IMG/VR virus record: IMGVR_UViG_3300029977_000006
Location: 1-33,915 of that record
Reading direction: 5' to 3' (one strand)
Source: a virus
DNA: 33,915 nt
Below are positions 1 to 5,951 of this stretch, piece after piece. The position numbers were made by a program, and so were the translations under genes. Numbering within the stretch: position 1 is the first letter of the stretch; the number at the start of each line of letters is the position of its first letter. The notes under the pieces were generated by a model. It made no database searches and was not told where the DNA came from. It was given only the letters and a program-made list of their open reading frames with translations.

Positions 1-27
1 AAAAAAATTTAAGAAAGGAGGGCAATT

Positions 28-240
28 ATGAAACACAAAATAAAAAGTTATAATACCCGTCCAATAGGGGACGGGATGTATGAAATAGAATATGAATGTG
101 TATGTGAAGAATCTTTAAGTGTAATAAAATCGAATGGAACACTATATAATGAGCATCCAGGTGAGTTCATAGGCTACACTCCTAAAAACTTATCGTGTAA
201 GTTATTAAGAAAAATTTTAGAAGAAGAAAAATGGTCTTAA
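28..240 (+). CDS. hypothetical small protein, first gene of the + strand module
   Basis: This 70-residue protein has no family I recognise. It is acidic with two cysteines in the middle (CVCEE near residues 24-28), no membrane segment and no signal peptide. An AAGGAGGG Shine-Dalgarno lies about 6 bases before the ATG, which supports the start. A perfect 7-bp inverted repeat (CCCGTCC/GGACGGG, 56-75) sits within its first codons. It is followed by an 80-base gap that holds the pseudoknot in front of the amidoligase gene. The ribosome binding site and compact placement make it a real gene; its function is unknown. Confidence 0.7.
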   Translation: MKHKIKSYNTRPIGDGMYEIEYECVCEESLSVIKSNGTLYNEHPGEFIGYTPKNLSCKLLRKILEEEKWS

Positions 241-256
241 TTAAATTCTTTTGCTG

Positions 257-305
257 CTGGTCAATGGCTTACCAGGTTGACCGGTAAAAAATATTCTCTG
301 GTAAG
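257..305 (+). promoter_or_regulatory. candidate H-type pseudoknot in the leader of the amidoligase gene
   Basis: Stem 1 is CTGGTCAA (257-264) with TTGACCGG (277-284): 8 bp, one of them G-U. Eight bases of its loop, CTTACCAG (268-275), are perfectly complementary to CTGGTAAG (298-305), giving stem 2 of 8 bp. The linkers are 3 bases (265-267), 1 base (276) and an A-rich 13 bases (285-297). The structure ends directly before the Shine-Dalgarno (about 307-313) of the ATG at 320. A long-range hairpin using stem 2 alone is an exclusive alternative. The geometry suits a riboswitch or protein-binding translational operator. It matches no riboswitch class I know; preQ1-I has a similar topology but shorter stems. 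Confidence 0.6.
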
Positions 306-319
306 AAGGGGGTGAAATT

Positions 320-1075
320 ATGAAAATAGTTGGAGAAATAAATAAAAACAGGTTTCCAGGTATTGTGAAAAGTGTTGGAGTTGAAATTGAATGTGGAATT
401 TTTAAGAAAAAATTATATGATATTATGGATCATTTTTCTTGTGTGAAAGTCGGAGAGGATGGTTCTGTCTGTGTTGATTGTCCTGATGAATCTGATGATG
501 TGTGGAAAGAGAATGTTGAGATACGTTTTTGGAGTGATAATCTTAATGATTTATTGAAATTTATGAAGTATTGTTGGGATGTCGCTGGCGTTATTCAAAA
601 TGAGAGTTGCGGAAATCATGTCCATGTTCGTTTTCACAATTTTGTTCCATTCTGGTTTTCTCCATTTCCTTATTATTTTCTAAAAATGTATAAAAGAAAG
701 TATGCTGAAAACAGAAAGTATATGTTACGGTTAAGAAATGATTACTCCAAATCGTATAATTACCATAACGAGTTGATAGGTAGAATGTTGAGTGGTAATT
801 GTGATAGTCGTGAGCGTTATAAGTTTGTGAATTATATTTCGTATCCTAAGCATGGGACAATTGAGTTTCGTATTATGCCCTATGCTGAAAACTTTGAGGA
901 ACATAAAAGTCAATTGCTTTTTATTTTAGAAGTAATTGAAAAATGGAGCAAAAGAACAAGGAAACTTTATGAAGAACAATATTTTCTTCCTGGACAAGAG
1001 TTTCTCCAGGAAGAAGATGAAATTATAATAATGGAAGAAGGGGGTAGTAAGGATGAAATACAAATTATTCTTTGA
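320..1075 (+). CDS. amidoligase (COOH-NH2 ligase, glutamine-synthetase-like fold)
   Basis: This 251-residue protein carries the signature of the amidoligase family: GVEIE at residues 20-24 (metal and ATP-binding acidic residues), GEDGS at 45-49, VEIRF at 66-70, CGNHVHV at 97-103 and IEFRIMP at 181-187. Family members are predicted to use ATP to join a carboxylate to an amine, making amide or isopeptide bonds on small molecules or proteins. A GGGGGTG Shine-Dalgarno precedes the ATG and the candidate pseudoknot at 257-305 lies just upstream. The 3' end overlaps the next gene by 23 bases, and a class II glutamine amidotransferase follows one gene later; this is a known pairing that can supply ammonia. 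The substrate is unknown. Two long hairpins (910-939 and 984-1015) lie in its coding sequence. Confidence 0.85.
   Translation: MKIVGEINKNRFPGIVKSVGVEIECGIFKKKLYDIMDHFSCVKVGEDGSVCVDCPDESDDVWKENVEIRFWSDNLNDLLKFMKYCWDVAGVIQNESCGNHVHVRFHNFVPFWFSPFPYYFLKMYKRKYAENRKYMLRLRNDYSKSYNYHNELIGRMLSGNCDSRERYKFVNYISYPKHGTIEFRIMPYAENFEEHKSQLLFILEVIEKWSKRTRKLYEEQYFLPGQEFLQEEDEIIIMEEGGSKDEIQIIL
910..939 (+). other. 12-bp RNA hairpin within the amidoligase gene
   Basis: Bases 910-921 pair with 928-939 around a 6-base loop, with two G-U pairs and no mismatch. It is AT-rich and so weaker than its neighbours. It belongs to the hairpin cluster of the first 3.7 kb. Confidence 0.5.
984..1015 (+). other. perfect 11-bp inverted repeat near the amidoligase 3' end
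   Basis: TTCTTCCTGGA (984-994) and TCCAGGAAGAA (1005-1015) are perfect complements with a 10-base loop. The stem ends about 20 bases before the Shine-Dalgarno of the next gene (ATG at 1053). No T-run follows, so it is not a classical terminator. Confidence 0.7.
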
Positions 1076-1541
1076 CAAAAGTAGTTGCAAGAATTATTTC
1101 GTCCTCAAGTATGAGGACGGAGAGTGGGAACAAGTTAAAAGCAAGTTAGAAGAATTAGGATTAGAGAGAAGGAGAACTGAGAACTTATGGGGTAAAGGAT
1201 TAATGGCAGAATTTTACAAGGAATCCAATGAAGAATTGAAAAGAATGTTAGAATCTTGCGAGTATGTGAATGTTGGAAGAAATGTTTATTATTGTGATGA
1301 TATAAATAGTTCGTTTTATAGCAACGGAAGAGTGAACATCGCAATCTTCCGTGTTGTCCCTGCGAATGGTGAAGTAAAAGCTGAGGTGGATAACTTTTTG
1401 ACTGTAAATGATTTTAGAAAAATCATAATTGGATTAAAGTCGGTATTTCAGATGTTGTTTAATATAGTTACGGAAAAGGAAGTGGAGATAAAGATTGTAA
1501 AGAAGGGGGTGGGGGACTATGTGTCAGATAGCAATATGTAA
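1053..1541 (+). CDS. hypothetical protein between amidoligase and glutamine amidotransferase
   Basis: This 162-residue protein is not recognised. It is charged, with a helical-looking first half (residues 25-70), a beta-like middle and no membrane segment. Its frame overlaps the amidoligase by 23 bases and the amidotransferase by 23 bases, so the three genes are translationally linked; a role in the same pathway is an inference from this. A GGGGGTAGTAAGG sequence precedes the ATG. The coding sequence contains hairpins at 1100-1119 (8 bp, AGTA loop), 1324-1352 (8 bp) and 1408-1426 (8 bp). Confidence 0.75.
   Translation: MKYKLFFDKSSCKNYFVLKYEDGEWEQVKSKLEELGLERRRTENLWGKGLMAEFYKESNEELKRMLESCEYVNVGRNVYYCDDINSSFYSNGRVNIAIFRVVPANGEVKAEVDNFLTVNDFRKIIIGLKSVFQMLFNIVTEKEVEIKIVKKGVGDYVSDSNM
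1100..1119 (+). other. 8-bp hairpin with tetraloop early in the 1053-1541 gene
   Basis: CGTCCTCA (1100-1107) pairs perfectly with TGAGGACG (1112-1119) around the loop AGTA. It lies about 47 bases after the start codon. A weaker 11-base inverted repeat with one mismatch (1062-1072 with 1089-1099) abuts it on the 5' side. Confidence 0.55.
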
Positions 1542-2208
1542 TAGGAAAATAACTAATGAAGAGATAAATAGTTTCTGGAATAGTAATAATGACGGAGCCG
1601 GTGTCATTTACAGATACGCCGGCTTCGTCAAATGGAAGAAGGGGGTTATGAGGAAAGATGATTTAAGGTCGTTTGTTGAAAAATTGAACCCGCCTTATGT
1701 CATTCATTTCCGTGCTGCAACGCATGGAAGTGAATGTCCTGAGCTAACTCATCCATTCCTTGTCTCAATGTCCAATCCTTTAGAAGGAATATTAAAACAA
1801 GGTCAATACTTGCTTATGCACAATGGAGTTGATAGTGATGCAATAAAAATGTTAATGATTGCAATGTTTGCTAAAGGACAGAAATGGAATTTCAGAGAGA
1901 TGTCAGATACTCGTGCGATTGCTATTCTGTTGTCAGTGTTAGGTATTGAAGCTGTAAGTCAATTTTCTGGTAAGTTTGTTATTGTAGACCATAAGTTCAA
2001 CATCAGGACTTATGGTCAATTTACAGAAAAAAATGGCATATTACTGAGCAATGGAACTCAGATGTATATATATGAAAGGTATGACTATGCGACAAGAGAT
2101 TGTATATATAAAAATGAACCTGCTAATTGCCCAACGAAGAACTACAGTAAATGCCCGATGGTATGGAAAAATTGCCCATACACTTATTGGAACAGGGGGG
2201 ATGACTAA
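1519..2208 (+). CDS. class II glutamine amidotransferase (Ntn-hydrolase)
   Basis: The protein is 229 residues and begins Met-Cys, so removal of Met exposes Cys2 as the N-terminal nucleophile of class II glutamine amidotransferases. Further family motifs are DGAGV at 25-29, HFRAATHG at 63-70 (glutamine-binding arginine and Thr-His-Gly), HNG at 101-103 and SDTRA at 129-133. The enzyme releases ammonia from glutamine. There is no fused synthase domain, so the acceptor should be a partner protein; the amidoligase two genes upstream is the obvious candidate. An unusual C-terminal cluster of cysteines (195, 204, 212, 219) could bind metal. A GGGGGTGGGGG Shine-Dalgarno precedes the ATG. Hairpins at 1590-1630, 1701-1736 and 1987-2017 lie inside the gene. 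Confidence 0.88.
   Translation: MCQIAICNRKITNEEINSFWNSNNDGAGVIYRYAGFVKWKKGVMRKDDLRSFVEKLNPPYVIHFRAATHGSECPELTHPFLVSMSNPLEGILKQGQYLLMHNGVDSDAIKMLMIAMFAKGQKWNFREMSDTRAIAILLSVLGIEAVSQFSGKFVIVDHKFNIRTYGQFTEKNGILLSNGTQMYIYERYDYATRDCIYKNEPANCPTKNYSKCPMVWKNCPYTYWNRGDD
1590..1630 (+). other. 12-bp GC-rich hairpin early in the amidotransferase gene
   Basis: TGACGGAGCCGG (1590-1601) pairs with CCGGCTTCGTCA (1619-1630) around a 17-base loop: 12 bp with one G-U pair in the + sense. It lies about 70 bases after the start codon, in an otherwise AT-rich sequence. Confidence 0.7.
1701..1736 (+). other. 15-bp RNA hairpin within the amidotransferase gene
   Basis: CATTCATTTCCGTGC (1701-1715) pairs with GCATGGAAGTGAATG (1722-1736) around a 6-base loop. 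All 15 positions pair, two of them as G-U in the + sense. The DNA encodes the region of the HFRAATHG active-site motif, so the stem coexists with strong coding constraint. Confidence 0.75.
1987..2017 (+). other. perfect 10-bp inverted repeat late in the amidotransferase gene
   Basis: GACCATAAGT (1987-1996) and ACTTATGGTC (2008-2017) are perfect complements with an 11-base loop. A shorter perfect stem, GTATGG/CCATAC (2161-2181), lies near the end of the same gene, before the next Shine-Dalgarno. Confidence 0.65.
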
Positions 2209-2417
2209 TGAAAACAAAAATAACAGAATACAATAATGGAAAAACTTATGTTTTTGAAGGAGTGCCTGACAGCATTTTAAAAGATGTTGTCAGACTAAAA
2301 GATGAAAATGTTAAAGACAACAAAAAAATCATAAAACAAATGTTTGATATAAAGGAAAAGATTTATATGTGGGGTGTTGAAGGAGATACTATTATAATAA
2401 TCTGTCATAAAAGATGA
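2208..2417 (+). CDS. hypothetical small protein
   Basis: This 69-residue lysine-rich protein has no recognised domain. The start overlaps the last base of the amidotransferase gene and is preceded by a GGGGGG run; the stop overlaps the next ATG (ATGA). This suggests coupled translation in one operon. A 10-bp stem with one G-U pair (2266-2275 with 2284-2293) lies inside it. The function is unknown. Confidence 0.65.
   Translation: MKTKITEYNNGKTYVFEGVPDSILKDVVRLKDENVKDNKKIIKQMFDIKEKIYMWGVEGDTIIIICHKR
2266..2293 (+). other. 10-bp hairpin in the 2208-2417 gene
   Basis: CTGACAGCAT pairs with ATGTTGTCAG over 10 bp, one of them G-U in the + sense, with an 8-base A/T-rich loop that can close further. 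Confidence 0.6.
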
Positions 2418-2890
2418 AAAAGAAAATATATAATCCGTATATATGTGAAATTTGTAAATCATATCGTAGATTGTTGAAATCGTCTCGTTCAAATTATCTC
2501 TGGATTGTCTGTGAAAATTGTGGAGAAAGTGTTAGGTATAAAGATGTTAGAGAAATAAAATCTGGGAATGATAGGAGAAAATGGAAGATAATTATGAAAA
2601 AACAATATTACGGAATAGAAGAAGCAGCAAGAAAACTGGGAATTGAAGTGAAAACATTATACGATTGGGTGCGTAGAGGATACGTGCCCTATCGTTATCT
2701 TAACGATTTGTTGTTATTTGATGATGAAGATTTAGAAATTATAAAATTTTATATGTCATTAAGGCCTAAAAGAAGATGGCTGGATGGATACAAAAAGCGT
2801 ATCCTCCAGTTTATTAAAAAAAGAAGGGGTAAAAATTTTTATGAAAAGGGGGTGATAAAGAATGAGGAAAAAGGAAACCAACAACAATAA
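2414..2890 (+). CDS. zinc-ribbon plus MerR/excisionase-like HTH protein
   Basis: The protein is 158 residues with two parts. Residues 11-36 form a Cys4 zinc ribbon (CEIC at 11-14, CENC at 33-36). Residues 66-111 resemble a MerR/excisionase-type winged helix that reads IEEAARKLGIEVKTLYDWV and continues into RRGYVPYR. It probably binds DNA as a regulator or recombination helper. The ATG overlaps the preceding stop. An in-frame ATG at 2594, directly before the HTH, could give a second, HTH-only product. The coding sequence contains the strong hairpins at 2661-2695 and 2780-2809. Confidence 0.75.
   Translation: MKKKIYNPYICEICKSYRRLLKSSRSNYLWIVCENCGESVRYKDVREIKSGNDRRKWKIIMKKQYYGIEEAARKLGIEVKTLYDWVRRGYVPYRYLNDLLLFDDEDLEIIKFYMSLRPKRRWLDGYKKRILQFIKKRRGKNFYEKGVIKNEEKGNQQQ
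2661..2695 (+). other. 14-bp hairpin encoding the HTH region
   Basis: Bases 2661-2675 (ACGATTGGGTGCGTA) face 2681-2695 (TACGTGCCCTATCGT) across a 5-base loop, giving 14 of 15 positions paired: one T-T mismatch and two G-U pairs in the + sense. It lies about 67 bases after the internal ATG at 2594. Confidence 0.75.
2780..2809 (+). other. 11-bp hairpin with one bulge upstream of the annealing-protein gene
   Basis: CTGGATGGATAC (2780-2791) pairs with GTATCCTCCAG (2799-2809) with a single bulged T and a 7-base A-rich loop, followed by TTTATT. It could act as a weak terminator or as an mRNA processing or stability element. The next Shine-Dalgarno begins about 35 bases downstream. Confidence 0.65.
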
Positions 2891-3653
2891 TAACAACATT
2901 ATCTCTCCTGTGGTAGTAAAACAAGAAGTTGTTGAAAAACCTGTGGAACTCTTCCCTACAAAAAACCCTAATGAAGTTGTAAAAATTGCGAAAAATATTG
3001 CTGACGCTGTAAGTGATATTGTTGAAAAACAAAAACTGTATGATAAAATAAAAGATAAAAAATATGTGAGATGTGAAGGATGGACTACGATGGGGGCAAT
3101 GTTAGGACTATTCCCTCAAATTGTTGAAGTTCGTGAAGAAAAAATTGATGATAAAAATAAGAAATATGTTGCTGTATGTGAGATAAGGACACTTGATGGT
3201 AGGTTAGTATCTCGTGCTGAAAGTGAATGTTCATCTCTTGAAAGGAATAAAGTAGGACAAGAAGATTATGCTCTCCGTTCAATGGCTGAAACTCGTGCTG
3301 TATCAAAAGCGTTCCGTATATGTTTGAGTTGGGTGATGACTCTTGCTGGTTATGAACCTACACCTGCTGAAGAAGTTTCTGAGGAAATGTTGAATAATAA
3401 AGTTATTGAGCAAAAAATTGTTGAAACTCCTGTTGTTGAACAAGTTAATTTAAATGTTGATAACAAATCCAAAAAAATAACTGAAAAACAAAGAAAATTA
3501 TTGTTTGTTCGTTTGAGAGAAGCTGGCATCCCTGAAGAAGTGTTGAAAAAACATATTGAAGTCGCATTTGGTAAAACATCAACTGCTGATTTAAATAATG
3601 AGGAATTTGATGAAATCTTAAAAGAAATAGAAAATTTAAAACGACAGAAGTAG
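2862..3653 (+). CDS. probable single-strand annealing/recombination protein (RecT/Erf/Sak type)
   Basis: This 263-residue protein has a poly-Asn linker at the N-terminus (residues 7-12) and a conserved-looking core (about 40-170) with CEGWTTMGAMLG at 71-82 and RSMAETRAVSKAFR at 139-152, then a C-terminal tail with a helical domain at about 205-262. The core matches phage proteins I recall next to recombination nucleases, but I cannot assign a named subfamily from motifs alone. A Cas4/RecB-type nuclease follows immediately, the usual layout of a two-component annealase plus exonuclease system. A GGGGGTG Shine-Dalgarno precedes the ATG, which overlaps the upstream gene by 29 bases. Confidence 0.6.
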   Translation: MRKKETNNNNNNIISPVVVKQEVVEKPVELFPTKNPNEVVKIAKNIADAVSDIVEKQKLYDKIKDKKYVRCEGWTTMGAMLGLFPQIVEVREEKIDDKNKKYVAVCEIRTLDGRLVSRAESECSSLERNKVGQEDYALRSMAETRAVSKAFRICLSWVMTLAGYEPTPAEEVSEEMLNNKVIEQKIVETPVVEQVNLNVDNKSKKITEKQRKLLFVRLREAGIPEEVLKKHIEVAFGKTSTADLNNEEFDEILKEIENLKRQK

Positions 3654-3664
3654 AAATAAAAATG

Positions 3665-3706
3665 CCAGCGGCAGGGTCTTGGACCCCCCTTCTTCCTTGC
3701 CGCTGG
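3665..3706 (+). promoter_or_regulatory. GC-rich intercistronic hairpin before the nuclease gene
   Basis: CCAGCGGCAGGG (3665-3676) pairs with CCTTGCCGCTGG (3695-3706) over 12 bp with one G-U pair. An inner GGGTC/GACCC stem (3674-3686) is a competing fold. It is the most GC-rich stretch in this part of the genome and fills the gap between the annealing protein and the nuclease, ending 15 bases before the GGAGGAG Shine-Dalgarno. The sequence after it is not a T-run on the + strand, so a translational or mRNA-stability role is more likely than termination. Confidence 0.65.
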
Positions 3707-3730
3707 TTAACTTATTAATAGGAGGAGATT

Positions 3731-4513
3731 ATGGAAGATATATTAGAACTACAGGATCTACCTTATGGACATGTATCATATTCCCAGGTAAATATGTATA
3801 AAAGATGTCCAATGCAGTGGAAGTTCAGATACCTTGATGGACTTATAATGCCTATCAAAAGTAGTTTAGTTATTGGTCCATCAGTCCACGAAGGGCTTAC
3901 AGAAGGCTTCAACACAAAACTTACCTCTGGTGGAGATGATGTAAAAATAGTTAATCTCATCAAGGAAAAAACTGCTTACGAAGTAGAAAAAATAGTTGCT
4001 GAAAAAGAAATCCAATACGAAGAAGGTGAAACAAAAGAAGTTATAAAAGATGATGCTGTTAAAATGAGTGAAGTATATTACAGAGAAGTTGGTAAAAAAA
4101 TCAAACCAGTAGAAGTTAAAAAACCTTTTGAGATAACATTTAAGAACACTGATTGGAAGCTTGTTGGTGAAATAGATATTGTGACAGATGATTTAATAGA
4201 TTGGAAGACAGGCAGACAAAAACTTAATGAAGAATATATTGTATATGATGAACAGTTAAAGATATACAAAATTGTAGTTCCTAAAAAACCAGTGATACAT
4301 CAGATTGTTAGATATAGAAAACAGGATCCAAAAATATTTATTTACGAAACAGATTATAATGAGAAAGTATTACAAGATACATTGCAAAACATTGCAGCAA
4401 TAGTTCAACTTATGAGAACTGGTATTGTATACAAAAGAAACGATGCCAGGTATTGTTCTTGGTGCGGGTATCGTGATATATGCCAACCACAATTTAATGA
4501 AGGGGGTAAATAA
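3731..4513 (+). CDS. PD-(D/E)XK exonuclease, Cas4/RecB-like with probable Fe-S cluster
   Basis: The 260-residue protein has the order of motifs of Cas4/AddB-type nucleases: Cys26 in YKRCPMQWKFRY, His53 in GPSVHEG, the metal-binding core GEID at 146-149 with D157-W-K159, a Gln175/Tyr179 motif (QLKIYKI), and C-terminal Cys242, Cys245 and Cys251. The four cysteines would hold a 4Fe-4S cluster. It probably resects DNA ends to make single strands for the annealing protein encoded just upstream. A GGAGGAG Shine-Dalgarno precedes the ATG. Confidence 0.85.
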   Translation: MEDILELQDLPYGHVSYSQVNMYKRCPMQWKFRYLDGLIMPIKSSLVIGPSVHEGLTEGFNTKLTSGGDDVKIVNLIKEKTAYEVEKIVAEKEIQYEEGETKEVIKDDAVKMSEVYYREVGKKIKPVEVKKPFEITFKNTDWKLVGEIDIVTDDLIDWKTGRQKLNEEYIVYDEQLKIYKIVVPKKPVIHQIVRYRKQDPKIFIYETDYNEKVLQDTLQNIAAIVQLMRTGIVYKRNDARYCSWCGYRDICQPQFNEGGK

Positions 4514-4515
4514 CT

Positions 4516-4698
4516 ATGGATAAATTCACTATTACTTTAATGATTTTTTATTTAGTCTTCACAGTAATATGTTTCTATCTTTTAGGTATCTATAATTATT
4601 ACATGTCAATAACAATAGAACAAAAAATCTTGTCAGTAATTTTGTTAATATTAGCCTTTGTTTATTCAATTATGATGTTTAAGTTTTTAATAAAATAG
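4516..4698 (+). CDS. small membrane protein
   Basis: The 60-residue protein consists almost entirely of two predicted membrane helices (about residues 4-28 and 36-58) joined by a short polar turn. A GGGGGTAAATAACT leader carries the Shine-Dalgarno at the end of the nuclease gene. The role is unknown; a lysis, anti-phage-exclusion or envelope function is possible but unsupported. Confidence 0.6.
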   Translation: MDKFTITLMIFYLVFTVICFYLLGIYNYYMSITIEQKILSVILLILAFVYSIMMFKFLIK

Positions 4699-4711
4699 AA
4701 AGGAGAAAATT

Positions 4712-4780
4712 ATGGAGTTTCTAATAATTTTTATTTATGCAATAATTTTAAATTACATAATTAAGAGGACAAAACTATGA
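4712..4780 (+). CDS. 22-residue hydrophobic peptide
   Basis: A very short frame (start MEFLIIFIYAIIL, end KRTKL) has a proper AAGGAGA Shine-Dalgarno 8 bases upstream and a stop that overlaps the next ATG (ATGA). It would form one membrane helix with a positive tail. The ribosome binding site and start-stop overlap argue that it is translated. It may also serve only to couple translation to the next gene. Confidence 0.5.
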   Translation: MEFLIIFIYAIILNYIIKRTKL

Positions 4781-5157
4781 AATCAGGATTAAAAGTATGG
4801 TTAGATAAAGTAAAACAATATAAGAAATGTAGTAAATGTGGTAGAGAATGGACACCAAGAAGTTTAAATCGTGAAGGGTTATGTCCTGATTGTAGAAAGA
4901 ACATTATTATTGAATATGCACCGTGGGTTAAAGAAATGGTTGAAAATTATAACAAAACTTTAAATGAACAATTGTTTATAAAAACTATTGCTGAATTAAA
5001 TAAACAAAATTATTTTGATAAAGAAGAATTATATTTGAAATGTCCAAGATGTAAATGTTTTGTAGACGAGTTAATACATTCAGATTACGGAGTATGTTGC
5101 TACCAATGTTATTTAGAATTAAAACTATTAAAAGGGGGTAATAATTATGATAAATAA
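4777..5157 (+). CDS. double zinc-ribbon protein
   Basis: The 126-residue protein has an N-terminal Cys4 ribbon (CSKC at 18-21, CPDC at 36-39) and a second C-terminal set (LKCPRCKCF with a later VCCYQCY). A helical stretch joins them. Such proteins bind nucleic acid or proteins; no enzyme motif is seen. It overlaps the 22-residue peptide at its start and the next gene at its end. Confidence 0.65.
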   Translation: MKSGLKVWLDKVKQYKKCSKCGREWTPRSLNREGLCPDCRKNIIIEYAPWVKEMVENYNKTLNEQLFIKTIAELNKQNYFDKEELYLKCPRCKCFVDELIHSDYGVCCYQCYLELKLLKGGNNYDK

Positions 5158-5383
5158 AATATGGAACTATAATAGATACAAAGAAGTAGAAGAAATATGT
5201 GAAGCGTGTTGGGGTAGTGGTGAACTATACTTCAAAGATGTCCACGAAATGCTCCAAGAGATGTGGGAATTTTGGTTTATGAACTTTAAAGAATTAAGAC
5301 GATTAGCAAAAGAATATAAGAAAAAAGGGTATATTACCTGCCCTAATTGTCACGGGGAAGGAACAATAGTTTATAGAGTTTGA
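5147..5383 (+). CDS. small protein with paired DnaJ-type zinc motifs
   Basis: The 78-residue protein has two CxxCxGxG-type motifs, CEACWGSG at 18-25 and CPNCHGEG at 65-72, separated by about 40 residues rich in Glu, Trp and Phe. The two motifs together resemble one zinc centre of the DnaJ cysteine-rich domain. A GGGGGTAATAATT leader carries the Shine-Dalgarno. The function is unknown. Confidence 0.65.
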   Translation: MINKIWNYNRYKEVEEICEACWGSGELYFKDVHEMLQEMWEFWFMNFKELRRLAKEYKKKGYITCPNCHGEGTIVYRV

Positions 5384-5404
5384 CACAAAAGGAGGTGAAA
5401 CAAA

Positions 5405-5773
5405 ATGAGTGAAAAAGGGAATTATTATAAGTATAAAACAAAACAATGGTTGATAAAACAAGGGTATTGTGCTGATTATTTAGAGAAATTACAAAGAGTA
5501 TATTCTAAAGGACAATTGATTTATGTTAAAAAAGATTTATTCGGTGCTGATATATTGGCGTTCAATAAAGACGAAATGATTTTTGTTCAAGTGAAATCAG
5601 GTGAAAAAACAACAGGAATAAACATCAAAAAATCAATTAACGAGTTTCTAAAATATCCATTCCCTGATTTTGTGAAATTATGGATTGTGATATGGAGACC
5701 TAAAGAGAGAGAGCCTGAAATAATAGATGTTAGAGAACTTACAGAACCTATAGGTGGAACTGATAGTGAATAA
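5405..5773 (+). CDS. PD-(D/E)XK nuclease, Holliday-junction-resolvase-like
   Basis: The 122-residue protein has the compact core of Hjc/Mrr-like nucleases: an N-terminal helix (KYKTKQWLIKQGY), then GADILAF with the metal-binding Asp49, then FVQVKSG with Gln62-Val-Lys64 as the (D/E/Q)xK motif. The size fits a junction resolvase. It would process recombination or replication intermediates, in keeping with the annealase and exonuclease upstream. It has a canonical AAAGGAGGTG Shine-Dalgarno, one of the few in this module. Confidence 0.65.
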   Translation: MSEKGNYYKYKTKQWLIKQGYCADYLEKLQRVYSKGQLIYVKKDLFGADILAFNKDEMIFVQVKSGEKTTGINIKKSINEFLKYPFPDFVKLWIVIWRPKEREPEIIDVRELTEPIGGTDSE

Positions 5774-5792
5774 AAAGGGGGTAAGGGGTAAT

Positions 5793-5951
5793 ATGAAAGA
5801 AAAATTATCTATATACATACAAGTTGGTATTTATATAACAATAACAATTTTTGATGAAACAGGAAGTATAGTGTTTTGTGGGATATATGATAACATAAAT
5901 AGAGCAATTAAAGAAGTGAAGAAGATATTGAAAAGAAGGGGGAAGAAATGA
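5793..5951 (+). CDS. hypothetical small protein
   Basis: A 52-residue protein starting MKEKLSIYIQVG. I prefer the ATG at 5793 because GGTAAGGGGT lies just upstream; an in-frame extension to 5754 would overlap the nuclease gene. It looks like a short beta-rich fold ending in a basic helix. The stop overlaps the next start. Confidence 0.5.
   Translation: MKEKLSIYIQVGIYITITIFDETGSIVFCGIYDNINRAIKEVKKILKRRGKK

Noticed and set aside
2780-2820. Rho-independent terminator inside the MerR-like gene
   Set aside because: The stem is good, but only TTTATT follows and the coding frame and next gene continue, so it is listed as a hairpin only.
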